Shown here one piece after another: positions 1-6,124 of a DNA stretch of 20,109 bases. The stretch lies in the NCBI GenBank assembly GCA_037968855.1, contig JBBKWH010000079.1, positions 1-20,109 of the forward strand, given 5' to 3'. The DNA comes from JBBKWH01 sp037968855. Its GTDB lineage: Bacteria > Pseudomonadota > Gammaproteobacteria > Pseudomonadales > Moraxellaceae. Under the pieces are notes generated by a model, which had not been told where the DNA came from, did no database searches, and saw nothing but the letters and a program-made list of their open reading frames with translations. A program made the position numbers and the translations under genes. Each line of letters begins with the position of its first letter. Position 1 is the stretch's first letter.

Positions 1-379
1 TGGTAATCTTGCTGCCATGGCTGGTCAAAATTTCCCACGGATCACCCACATGATTGACCGCTGCCGCCACAAATTTAGTGCCATCAATCACCGAACCACC
101 ACCGACCGCCAGCAAAAAATCAAGCTTTTGCGCACGCACCACTTCAACCGCTTGCATCAAGGTCTCATAGCTTGGGTTTGGTTCAATACCGCCAAACTCA
201 TGTACCTCACGCGCACCCAACGCGGCTTTGACTTCTGCCAATGTACCAGTACGTTCCGCACTGCTACCGCCGTATAGCACCAACACACGCGACTCTTGTG
301 GCACCAATTGATCTAGTGCAGCAATCTTGCCTTTACCAAAGCTAATCTGGGTCGGGTTATAAAAATCAAAATTCAACAT
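1..379 (-). CDS. yqhD: NADPH-dependent aldehyde reductase, YqhD-type iron-containing alcohol dehydrogenase (5' part only)
   Basis: Only the first 126 codons lie in the window; the gene runs off the left edge. The N-terminus (MLNFDFYNPTQISFGKGKIA) and the stretch around residues 62-71 (FGGIEPNPSY) match the start of E. coli YqhD closely. The nucleotide-binding signature GGGSVIDGTKF sits at about residues 93-103. YqhD-type enzymes are cytosolic NADPH-dependent reductases of short-chain aldehydes, including lipid-peroxidation products and glyoxals. The metal-binding Asp/His residues lie in the unseen C-terminal domain, so activity cannot be judged here. The start is the ATG at 377-379, with AAGGAG (388-393) 8 nt upstream. 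A NemR-type operator lies at 465-481, about 85 bp before the start, which implies control by the neighbouring repressor. Other iron-containing alcohol dehydrogenases are possible, but the YqhD match is strong. Confidence 0.88.
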   Translation of the reverse strand, partial: MLNFDFYNPTQISFGKGKIAALDQLVPQESRVLVLYGGSSAERTGTLAEVKAALGAREVHEFGGIEPNPSYETLMQAVEVVRAQKLDFLLAVGGGSVIDGTKFVAAAVNHVGDPWEILTSHGSKIT

Positions 380-464
380 CAGGCTTACTCCTTACACTCA
401 AACCGTGCTGGTAAATCAGTCACAAATTTAAGCGCTATCAAAAAAATCAGATCAGACCAAATCA

Positions 465-481
465 ATTAGACCAGTCGTCTA
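465..481. promoter_or_regulatory. Putative NemR-type operator upstream of yqhD
   Basis: The sequence ATTAGACCAGTCGTCTA contains a palindrome with arms TAGAC and GTCTA (467-471 and 477-481) around a 5-nt centre. The identical 17 bp occurs once more in the window, at 1217-1233 in front of the TetR/NemR-like gene. A shared perfect copy upstream of both the regulator and the neighbouring reductase is the usual signature of an autoregulated TetR-family repressor and its target. TAGAC/GTCTA-type palindromes are also what I recall for E. coli NemR. Confidence 0.7.
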
Positions 482-492
482 GAACTGGGTTC

Positions 493-518
493 AAAAATAC
501 CCGCCTTTGCTGGCGGGT
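493..518 (-). terminator. Intrinsic terminator of the nemR-like gene
   Basis: Read on the minus strand, a 7-bp GC-rich stem pairs ACCCGCC with GGCGGGT (499-505 with 512-518) around a 6-nt loop. It is followed by an ATTTTTG tract (493-498). It lies 66 nt past the stop of the TetR-family gene and before the yqhD operator. The two genes therefore look like separate transcription units under the same repressor. Confidence 0.75.
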
Positions 519-583
519 GTGTATCTGATTCGTATCTACATGGTATCTATCGCCAATTCAGCGAGCGATCACCTGTTCAAAAA

Positions 584-1198
584 TCACTGTGCAAGCAATA
601 TCTTAGTGGTCTGCATGGCTTGTAACATCGGCGCAGCATCGCGATGAATCTTGGCCAACAAACTTGCGCCTAGCCATACTTGATATAGCATCGCGGCCAA
701 CGTCGGTGCATCGGTTGACGGTTGGTTGAGCATGGACTGTTTAAGCTGCGCCAACGAGCCATCCGCCATGCCCACCTCAATCACCTGCGCCAAACGCGCC
801 ACAATCTGATCAGTCCCATCACGCAAGGTTAGGCGCATCGGCTCAGACAAATCGGAGACCTCGGCACTCAGTTTGACCACTAGACATTTTTGCGCACGAC
901 ATGGGCCGCTATAGCCCACCAGCCACTCTTGCCAGTAGTCCATCAAACGCACTGCACCCGTCTGATCTGATCGCGCAAAACGCTGATCCAATGCAGCCAA
1001 ATAATGCAAAAAATAATCGGCCAACAATGCCTGTCCGTACTGCTCTTTGGACTTAAAATAATGATAAAACGACCCTTTCGGCACCCCAGCGGTTTGCAGA
1101 ATTTCGTTTAAGCCGACGCCAGAAAACCCCTTCGCGGCCATAATCTGGTGGCCGGTCTGGAGTAAATGTTGGCGGGTATCATCATAGGCACTGTTCAT
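584..1198 (-). CDS. nemR: NemR-like TetR-family transcriptional repressor (electrophile / reactive chlorine sensor)
   Basis: A 204-residue TetR-family protein. The N-terminal helix-turn-helix (about residues 25-50, with GVPKGSFYHYFKSKE) and the ligand domain both match E. coli NemR. Matching stretches include KLSAEVSDLSEPMR (109-122) and LGASLLAKIHR (176-186). NemR senses electrophiles such as N-ethylmaleimide, quinones, methylglyoxal and hypochlorite through Cys106, which can form a reversible bond with Lys175. Here Cys105 (in KCLVVK) and Lys183 align with those residues, so the switch appears kept; a second Cys at 100 is near. The frame stays open upstream into the desaturase gene, but the ATG at 1196-1198 gives the family length and has GGG nearby, so the longer reading (to 1402) is rejected. 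The operator at 1217-1233 suggests autoregulation, and the copy before yqhD suggests control of the reductase. Confidence 0.85.
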   Translation of the reverse strand: MNSAYDDTRQHLLQTGHQIMAAKGFSGVGLNEILQTAGVPKGSFYHYFKSKEQYGQALLADYFLHYLAALDQRFARSDQTGAVRLMDYWQEWLVGYSGPCRAQKCLVVKLSAEVSDLSEPMRLTLRDGTDQIVARLAQVIEVGMADGSLAQLKQSMLNQPSTDAPTLAAMLYQVWLGASLLAKIHRDAAPMLQAMQTTKILLAQ

Positions 1199-1216
1199 TG
1201 CCCTATCATAAAAGAC

Positions 1217-1233
1217 ATTAGACCAGTCGTCTA
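1217..1233. promoter_or_regulatory. Putative NemR-type autoregulatory operator
   Basis: The 17-bp sequence is identical, in the same orientation, to 465-481 (arms TAGAC and GTCTA at 1219-1223 and 1229-1233). It ends 18 bp before the regulator's start codon. Flanking bases differ between the two copies, which argues for a conserved protein-binding site rather than a recent duplication. Confidence 0.7.
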
Positions 1234-1256
1234 TATCGGTTTGTATCTCATGATGA

Positions 1257-1278
1257 CTCATCATTAAACAATGATGAG
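1257..1278. repeat. Perfect inverted repeat between the desaturase and nemR-like genes
   Basis: CTCATCATT (1257-1265) pairs perfectly with AATGATGAG (1270-1278) around the 4-nt loop AAAC. It starts 8 nt past the desaturase stop codon on the minus strand. No U-tract follows on either strand, so it is not a clean intrinsic terminator. TGATGA-type repeats also occur just outside the stem. It could cap the desaturase mRNA 3' end or be part of the nemR control region. Confidence 0.5.
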
Positions 1279-1286
1279 ACTGATCA

Positions 1287-2408
1287 TCACGCCAAAGCCG
1301 CTGGTACCGTCTTGACCCGACTCGGCAAGGCATGGCGTAAAATCCGCCCCACCACTTGACCAAACTGCCTTGGCAAGCTGCCCATATTATAATGTTGACC
1401 ATAACGCTGGCAGATGGCTTGCACTTGTGGCGCTAAGGCTGGATAGCGCCGCGCCGGAATATCCGGAAACAAATGATGCTCAATCTGATGGCTTAAATGC
1501 CCGCTTAATATATGAAAAAGACGCCCACCGGTCAGATTAGACGAGCCACGAATCTGCCGCATATACCAATGACCACGGCTTTCGTTGTCTAGCACAGACT
1601 TGGCAAAGAGTTCAGCATCCGCCGTAAAGTGACCACAAAAAATAATCATATAGGTCCAGAGATTACGCAGGCCATTAGCGGCCAAATTACCCGTAAATAC
1701 CGGCAAAAATGCTGGCCCTGCAATCAGCGGAAAAAACACATAATCTTTAAACAACTGCTGGCCCATCTTGCGCTTGACTGGCGCAAACTCCTTGGCAAAT
1801 TGCGCTTTGCTCTTACGGCCATTTAGCACCTGACCAATCCGCAGCTCCTGAATAGCCACGCCCCACTGAAACAACAGGGCAAAGATCACCGCATAGATCG
1901 GCTGTCCCAAAAAAAATGGCCGCCAACGCTGCTCGGCAAACAACCGCAATACGCCATAACCCACATCATCGTCCACACCTTTAATATTGGTATAAGTATG
2001 GTGCATATAGTTATGGGTCAATCGCCAATGGTCGCTAGTCCCCACAATATCCCACTCATAGGTCTGACCACAAAAGCGTGCATCGTTCATCCAGTCATAC
2101 TGGCCATGCATCACGTTATGGCCAAGCTCCATATTTTCCAAAATTTTTGACACCGCCAACAAGCCCGTACCTACCAACCATGCTGGCGGTAACCAGCCCA
2201 AAAACAGCAAGCCACGCCCTAGCGCTCCTGTGATACGCACACTCGCAGCAACTCGCCGGATATACCGTGCATCAACCTCGCCCACATCGGCCAAGGTCGC
2301 TTGCTTAAGGGCATCTAATTCTGCCGCCATCGCTGCAAGATCCTCTTGATTTAATGGACGGCTTTTACCCGTTGTGGTTTGTTTAAACATGGCATCATTG
2401 AGCAACAT
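1287..2408 (-). CDS. desB: Membrane fatty-acid (acyl-CoA/acyl-lipid) desaturase, DesB-like
   Basis: A 373-residue integral membrane di-iron desaturase. All three histidine clusters of the family are present: HNVMH at 97-101, HNYMHH at 132-137 and HQIEHH at 307-312. Hydrophobic segments lie around residues 67-88, 170-188 and 223-262. Enzymes of this class insert a cis double bond into saturated acyl chains using O2 and electrons from a reductase. In Pseudomonas aeruginosa DesB is a delta-9 acyl-CoA desaturase that takes electrons from DesC. Here the reductase gene ends 24 nt upstream on the same strand, so the two are cotranscribed, with a FabR/DesT regulator divergent beyond them. The start at 2408 has only a weak purine stretch (AGAGAG) before it, which suggests partial coupling to the upstream gene. 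Chain-length and position specificity cannot be read from sequence. Confidence 0.9.
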   Translation of the reverse strand: MLLNDAMFKQTTTGKSRPLNQEDLAAMAAELDALKQATLADVGEVDARYIRRVAASVRITGALGRGLLFLGWLPPAWLVGTGLLAVSKILENMELGHNVMHGQYDWMNDARFCGQTYEWDIVGTSDHWRLTHNYMHHTYTNIKGVDDDVGYGVLRLFAEQRWRPFFLGQPIYAVIFALLFQWGVAIQELRIGQVLNGRKSKAQFAKEFAPVKRKMGQQLFKDYVFFPLIAGPAFLPVFTGNLAANGLRNLWTYMIIFCGHFTADAELFAKSVLDNESRGHWYMRQIRGSSNLTGGRLFHILSGHLSHQIEHHLFPDIPARRYPALAPQVQAICQRYGQHYNMGSLPRQFGQVVGRILRHALPSRVKTVPAALA

Positions 2409-2432
2409 CGTCGTCTCTCTTTTTGCAATTGA

Positions 2433-3563
2433 TTAAAGATCTAAGATCAGGTCAGACAACGCCGCCTGCACACAAATCTGAATGGTTTGATTGGACTCAC
2501 TGGATTGACGACCATCGACCACATGTTGCGTGCTACCGCTGGTCTTCACACATACACAACGATGGCAAATGCCCATCCGACAGCCATGTTTAGCAGCTAC
2601 TCCCGCCGCCTCTAACGCTGGCAATAGCGCTTGACCTAACGGAATCTTTAGCACACGATTCTGCTTGCTGAGTGTCACCTGAACCGTCTGAGCCGCTGTC
2701 AATGAGATCGCTTGCGGTAAAGAAAACGCCTCCGCCAAAAACACCGCCGCTTGGCCCGCCAGTATCTGCTCTGCCGACCGCACAAATCCCGCAGGGCCGC
2801 AGGCATACACCCGATATGCCGACCAATCTGCGGTGACGTGTGCCAATTGCGCCGCATGAATTCGGCCATACCCCCAATGTTGTACAGATGCTGTGAGTGC
2901 CTGATCATCACCGGTCAAAAAAATCTGCACACTCAATGCACTATGCTGCTCGGCCAGCTGTTGCAACTCTTTGGCAAAACACAGCTCTTCTGCATGACGC
3001 ACCCAGTACAACAACGTGACTGAGCCTTGATGAACGGGATGCGCCGTGCCTGCAAAGCGATCACGTAATAAGCTAATCATGGGCGTAATGCCACTACCAG
3101 CCGCCAGCAGGACCATAGGCTGTAAAGTCTCTAACGGCTGCTGTGGCAACACCATCTGTCCATACGGGTGGCCAAGCGTCAGCACATCACCAATCTGGCT
3201 GTCTTGCTCTAAGCAAGTGCTCACCGCACCACCATCCACACGCTTGACGGTGATTGCGATCAAATGCGGCTGCTTAGCAACTCGGCTGGGGCTATAGCTA
3301 CGGGTCAAACGCACCCCATTGACCTCAACCGTGAACTCCAGATGTTGTCCGGCCAAAAAAGACACCACATGGCGATTAGGCTTGAGCCATAGCGTAGTCG
3401 CATCTTCCGCACTGGCAAACTTGGCCACAATTTGGGCTAACGGCTGATCCAACGACCACAGTGGATGCACTTGTCTAGCCCAAAACTCCAGTAGCTCTGA
3501 ATGCAACACCGAACCAAGCAATGACCGTAGATGCCGCGACGATAGATACAAGATAGTGTTCAT
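2433..3563 (-). CDS. desC: Flavin / 2Fe-2S ferredoxin reductase supplying electrons to the desaturase, DesC-like
   Basis: A 376-residue electron-transfer protein in the usual order: short N-terminal segment, FNR-type FAD domain with RSYS (88-91), NAD(P)H domain with LLAAGSGITPM (about 152-162) and YACGP (about 253-257), then a C-terminal plant-type 2Fe-2S domain. The iron-sulfur cysteines follow C-x4-C-x2-C with a distal Cys (about 328, 333, 336 and 364). Such proteins carry electrons from NAD(P)H through FAD and the cluster to a membrane desaturase, and the next gene downstream is that desaturase. An in-frame TGA sits immediately before the ATG at 3563, and the ATG has no clear ribosome-binding site. 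A 25-codon ORF with a strong site ends at that same TGA, so translation may be coupled, or a longer N-terminus may have been interrupted. Confidence 0.9.
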   Translation of the reverse strand: MNTILYLSSRHLRSLLGSVLHSELLEFWARQVHPLWSLDQPLAQIVAKFASAEDATTLWLKPNRHVVSFLAGQHLEFTVEVNGVRLTRSYSPSRVAKQPHLIAITVKRVDGGAVSTCLEQDSQIGDVLTLGHPYGQMVLPQQPLETLQPMVLLAAGSGITPMISLLRDRFAGTAHPVHQGSVTLLYWVRHAEELCFAKELQQLAEQHSALSVQIFLTGDDQALTASVQHWGYGRIHAAQLAHVTADWSAYRVYACGPAGFVRSAEQILAGQAAVFLAEAFSLPQAISLTAAQTVQVTLSKQNRVLKIPLGQALLPALEAAGVAAKHGCRMGICHRCVCVKTSGSTQHVVDGRQSSESNQTIQICVQAALSDLILDL

Positions 3564-3641
3564 TCAGCGACCGGCCAACGCCACTGGTAGGGAGGCTTGG
3601 TTGGATTCGGACGTTGGATCTAGTGCGGTCAATGCTGACAT
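3564..3641 (-). CDS. 25-residue leader ORF directly upstream of, and in frame with, the desaturase reductase
   Basis: An ATG at 3639-3641 opens a 25-codon frame starting MSALTALDPTSE. It ends at the TGA (3564-3566) that touches the reductase ATG (3561-3563). It has the best Shine-Dalgarno sequence of the operon, AGGGGG at 3649-3654, 7 nt from the ATG; the reductase itself has none. Both ORFs are in the same frame. Three readings fit: a translated leader that couples initiation to the reductase; an ancestral N-terminal extension cut by a nonsense change; or a sequence error at the TGA. The peptide resembles nothing I recognise and has no signal peptide. Confidence 0.5.
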   Translation of the reverse strand: MSALTALDPTSESNQASLPVALAGR

Positions 3642-3718
3642 GGCTCAGCCCCCTATTAAAAAATTCTGACGCATCGTCGTGCTGTGCGTAGGCGATGCTG
3701 TCGACTTTAACCAATTAT

Positions 3719-3744
3719 TATACAATTGTATATACGACTGTATA
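3719..3744. promoter_or_regulatory. Tandem overlapping palindromes, probable FabR/DesT operators for the desaturase operon
   Basis: Two copies of TATAC-N4-GTATA overlap with a 12-bp offset: 3719-3732, a perfect 14-bp palindrome centred on AATT, and 3731-3744 with centre GACT. They lie between the divergent FabR/DesT-type gene and the reductase/desaturase operon. On the minus strand a TATAAT hexamer (3717-3722) overlaps the first palindrome, so binding would block the desaturase promoter. FabR and DesT are known to bind a palindrome near desaturase genes; the exact sequence here is inferred from position, not matched to a database. Confidence 0.6.
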
Positions 3745-3827
3745 TTTAGCACAAACTCGTATTAAGCCTTACAATAGGTCAGACTATTGGGCCTGATGCG
3801 CTCAAACCTGCTTTTTTGGACCAGACT

Positions 3828-4544
3828 ATGCCTGTTGATTCATCGTCTCTTGATTCGCAGCCTGTTGATACGTCGCGATCCGACTCAACCGACTGCGCCA
3901 TTACCGTTGCCGACACCCCAATGCGTCCAGCACTCGGTAGACGTGCATCAACGTCTCGGGAAGAGTTGATCAGCGCAGCCTTGGCCTTGATTGGCCCAGA
4001 ACGCAGTATTGGCAGTCTGAGCCTGCGCGAAATTTCGCGTGAAGCAGGCATTGCACCCAATAGCTTCTACCGCCACTTTAAAGACGTGGACGAACTGGCG
4101 ATTGCCTTAATTGAGCAAGCAGGACATGCCCTACGCACCTTAATTGGTGAGGCGCGTGATCGCATCACACCGCAACACAGCGTGGCGCGTACCTCAATGA
4201 TGGTGTTTATGGAGCAATTGCAGTCCGACCAAGGTTATTTGCACCTATTGCTGCGCGAAGGCAAAGTCGGCTCAGTCGCCTTTAAACAGGCCGTTGATCA
4301 ACAGCTCGTCTCTTTTGAACAAGAATTATGCGTAGATCTGATCCAGCTCGAAGCAGCACAAGGGCACAATGTCTATGCGCCAGAATTAGCCGCCAAAGCC
4401 ATCACGCGGTTGGTATTTAGTATGGGTGCAATAGCAATGGATCAGCCACGCGATCAGCATGCTGTGACCATGGAGCAAACCATCAGCATGATTCGAATGA
4501 TTATTGCAGGCGCACGGATTATGAAACCCTCACCGAAGGTCTAA
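3828..4544 (+). CDS. fabR: FabR/DesT-type TetR-family regulator of unsaturated fatty-acid synthesis
   Basis: A 238-residue TetR-family protein whose helix-turn-helix region (about residues 58-85, with SLSLREISREAGIAP and SFYRHFKDVDEL) is nearly the same as in E. coli FabR. FabR and DesT sense the ratio of saturated to unsaturated acyl-CoA/ACP and adjust desaturation or fabA/fabB expression. The divergent desaturase operon across a shared palindromic region supports this role and resembles Pseudomonas desT-desCB. Residues 1-40 are a polar, Ser/Asp-rich extension before the usual start. The ATG at 3828 is chosen, but ATG 3921 (207 residues, beginning MRPALGRRAS) would match FabR better in length, and no strong ribosome-binding site decides it. 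A TTG 12 nt further upstream is less likely. Whether it is closer to FabR or DesT is unsettled. Confidence 0.87.
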   Translation: MPVDSSSLDSQPVDTSRSDSTDCAITVADTPMRPALGRRASTSREELISAALALIGPERSIGSLSLREISREAGIAPNSFYRHFKDVDELAIALIEQAGHALRTLIGEARDRITPQHSVARTSMMVFMEQLQSDQGYLHLLLREGKVGSVAFKQAVDQQLVSFEQELCVDLIQLEAAQGHNVYAPELAAKAITRLVFSMGAIAMDQPRDQHAVTMEQTISMIRMIIAGARIMKPSPKV

Positions 4545-4587
4545 AAATCCAAAAAATCCGTCGCAACGCTGCTACAACGTCATTACA

Positions 4588-4615
4588 ATGCCTATGCACT
4601 TTATCGATTAGGCAT
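4588..4615. promoter_or_regulatory. Inverted repeat over the start region of the antitoxin gene
   Basis: ATGCCTA (4588-4594) and TAGGCAT (4609-4615) are perfect inverted arms separated by 14 nt. The second arm contains the only Shine-Dalgarno-like bases (TAGG), 8 nt before the ATG at 4621. Ribbon-helix-helix antitoxins usually repress themselves at such palindromes. As RNA it could also hide the ribosome-binding site. The function is inferred from position. Confidence 0.45.
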
Positions 4616-4620
4616 CAATC

Positions 4621-4920
4621 ATGGCGCGTACTGCGGTCTATCAAATCCGACTGGATGAGCAAGAAAAACAACAAGCATTTGCCGTACTACGCGAACTGGG
4701 CGTCAGTCCGGCCCAAGCGATTCGGGTGTTCTTACGTCAAGTGGTGGCAACTCGCTCTATTCCCTTTATGATCGAGCAGCCCGCACGCCCTGCCTCGCCA
4801 GTGGCCAGCAGCGCAACACCAGCGCCTATATCTACACCGTCCACATCAAAAACAACATCAGATCAGCAAACCGATCATGATGTATTTGATCGACTTGATG
4901 GTTTGCTTGACCGATTGTGA
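4621..4920 (+). CDS. Orphan RelB/DinJ-family ribbon-helix-helix antitoxin-like protein
   Basis: A 99-residue protein. The first about 50 residues fit the RelB/DinJ ribbon-helix-helix fold: a beta strand (TAVYQIRLDEQ), a helix with LRELGVSPAQAIRVFLRQV, then the family's IPF motif near residue 48. DinJ-like antitoxins dimerise through this domain, bind their own promoter, and wrap a YafQ/RelE-type RNase with the C-terminal part. After the fold comes an Ala/Pro/Ser/Thr-rich linker (about 53-80) and a short acidic, amphipathic tail (DVFDRLDGLLDRL) that could still hold a partner. No toxin gene follows: 4921-5091 holds only a terminator and the next gene's control region. It may be an orphan antitoxin, a lone DNA-binding regulator, or have a toxin elsewhere. 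The upstream gene is fabR-like, 76 bp away. Confidence 0.75.
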   Translation: MARTAVYQIRLDEQEKQQAFAVLRELGVSPAQAIRVFLRQVVATRSIPFMIEQPARPASPVASSATPAPISTPSTSKTTSDQQTDHDVFDRLDGLLDRL

Positions 4921-4970
4921 TCAAAGGTCAGCCCTGCCTATCAACGGCACACATGACAGACCGATCAGAT

Positions 4971-4997
4971 AAGCAGATAAATTGATCTGCTTTTTTA
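4971..4997 (+). terminator. Intrinsic terminator after the antitoxin-like gene
   Basis: AAGCAGAT (4971-4978) pairs perfectly with ATCTGCTT (4985-4992) around a 6-nt loop and is followed by a T run to 4996. It lies 50 nt past the antitoxin stop, so the antitoxin-like gene is the last gene of its transcript and the MetR-like gene has its own promoter. Confidence 0.75.
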
Positions 4998-5023
4998 TCT
5001 CTGCGTCACCGCCACAGTTTAGT

Positions 5024-5051
5024 CATGAATAAAAATCATGTTTTTTATGAT
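5024..5051. promoter_or_regulatory. AT-rich inverted repeats upstream of the MetR-like gene
   Basis: CATGA-N7-TCATG (5024-5040) and ATCAT-N7-ATGAT (5035-5051) overlap in an AT-rich stretch 40-70 bp before the MetR-like start. LysR-type regulators bind interrupted palindromes of this size (T-N11-A), often in front of their own gene. The E. coli MetR consensus (TGAA-N5-TTCA) is not exactly present, so autoregulation is a suggestion only. Confidence 0.35.
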
Positions 5052-5091
5052 AAAGTGAATTAAATACACACATCGACCGAGAGCTTTGCTC

Positions 5092-6015
5092 ATGTTAGAG
5101 CTTCGACATCTACGCACCTTGCACGCCTTACGAGATCATGGCTCATTGGCTGCTGCCGCAGAACAACTGTGCCTAACGCCATCAGCACTGTCGCATCAGC
5201 TACGTGAGTTAGAGCAATGGGTTGATCTGTCTTTAGTGGATCGCAAAAGTCGGCCTGTGCGGTTTTCGGCAGCCGGTGAACGCTTGTTACAACTGGCCGA
5301 TCAAGTGTTGCCCTTGGTTAGCCGAACTCGTAGCGATTTACATCGTATGGCGCATGGTCAAACCGGCCGCTTGTTATTGGCCTCCGAGTGTCATAGCTGT
5401 TTTGATTGGTTGATGCCGGTGCTCAATCGCTATCGTCCCGACTGGCCCGATGTCGATTTAGACTTTGCCAGTGGCTTTGACCCCAAGCCACACCAAGCCT
5501 TACAAGATGGCGAGACAGATCTACTGATCACCACCGACGCCCTGCCCTTAGACGGCATTGCCTATACTGCCTTGTTTGAGTACGAATCACGCTTGGTACT
5601 GGCCCCCACGCATGCCTTAGCTCAAGTCGATACCTTGTCGGCAGCCGATATCGCCGAACAGACGCTCATCAGCTATCCCGTTGCACCTGAGCGTTTGGAT
5701 ATTATTGCCGGTTGGTTAAGCCCACTAGATCTGCATCCACAGCAGATTCGCACCACCGAACTAACGCCCATGCTGATTCAACTGGTGGCCAGCGAACGCG
5801 GGGTTGCGGCTTTGCCGGATTGGGTGGTCCAAGACTACGAAAAACGTGGCTGGGTCATCAGCCGTCGCTTACCGGTTGGGCCAGAAGGCTTACGTCGAAC
5901 CTTGTATGCTGGTTATCGAATCGCCGATCAACAGCATGCCTATCTAGACGGCTTTTTAAGCTTAATGGTACAAATGAACCAGCACAATCGCCCAATTCGT
6001 TATCATTCGGGCTAA
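5092..6015 (+). CDS. metR: MetR-like LysR-family transcriptional regulator
   Basis: A 307-residue LysR-type regulator with a winged helix-turn-helix at about residues 2-61 (GSLAAAAEQLCLTPSALSHQ) and an effector domain after it. It follows E. coli MetR closely along its length. Examples are LASECHSCFDWLMPVL (about 95-110), the RLVLAPTHALA region, ISYPVAPERLD, and VASERGVAALPDWVV near the end. MetR uses homocysteine as coactivator for metE, metH and other methionine genes; no such gene lies beside it, unlike the divergent metE-metR pair of enterics. ATG 5092 is chosen over the in-frame TTG at 5086 because it gives MLELRHLRTL, the family start, with GAGAGC just upstream. The regulated genes must be elsewhere. 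MetR assignment is good; exact targets are unknown. Confidence 0.82.
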   Translation: MLELRHLRTLHALRDHGSLAAAAEQLCLTPSALSHQLRELEQWVDLSLVDRKSRPVRFSAAGERLLQLADQVLPLVSRTRSDLHRMAHGQTGRLLLASECHSCFDWLMPVLNRYRPDWPDVDLDFASGFDPKPHQALQDGETDLLITTDALPLDGIAYTALFEYESRLVLAPTHALAQVDTLSAADIAEQTLISYPVAPERLDIIAGWLSPLDLHPQQIRTTELTPMLIQLVASERGVAALPDWVVQDYEKRGWVISRRLPVGPEGLRRTLYAGYRIADQQHAYLDGFLSLMVQMNQHNRPIRYHSG

Positions 6016-6124
6016 TCGTCTGACAATCATACGAATGTGCTGGAATGTTTCGCCATTGACCCCCTTTCCATAAGATCGCTAACGTCGATATCCGTTTCGA
6101 TGACACCATGGACTGCTTATTCAC

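Noticed and set aside
17..277. 86-codon plus-strand ORF
   Set aside because: It lies wholly antisense to the yqhD coding sequence and has no family resemblance.
1199..1402. N-terminal extension of the nemR-like ORF into the desaturase gene
   Set aside because: It would overlap the desaturase on the same strand and run through the operator. The ATG at 1198 gives the usual NemR length and start.
3475..3714. 79-codon minus-strand ORF at the reductase start
   Set aside because: It is out of frame with the reductase, has no ribosome-binding site and no recognisable domain. The shorter in-frame leader ORF at 3564-3641 is better supported.
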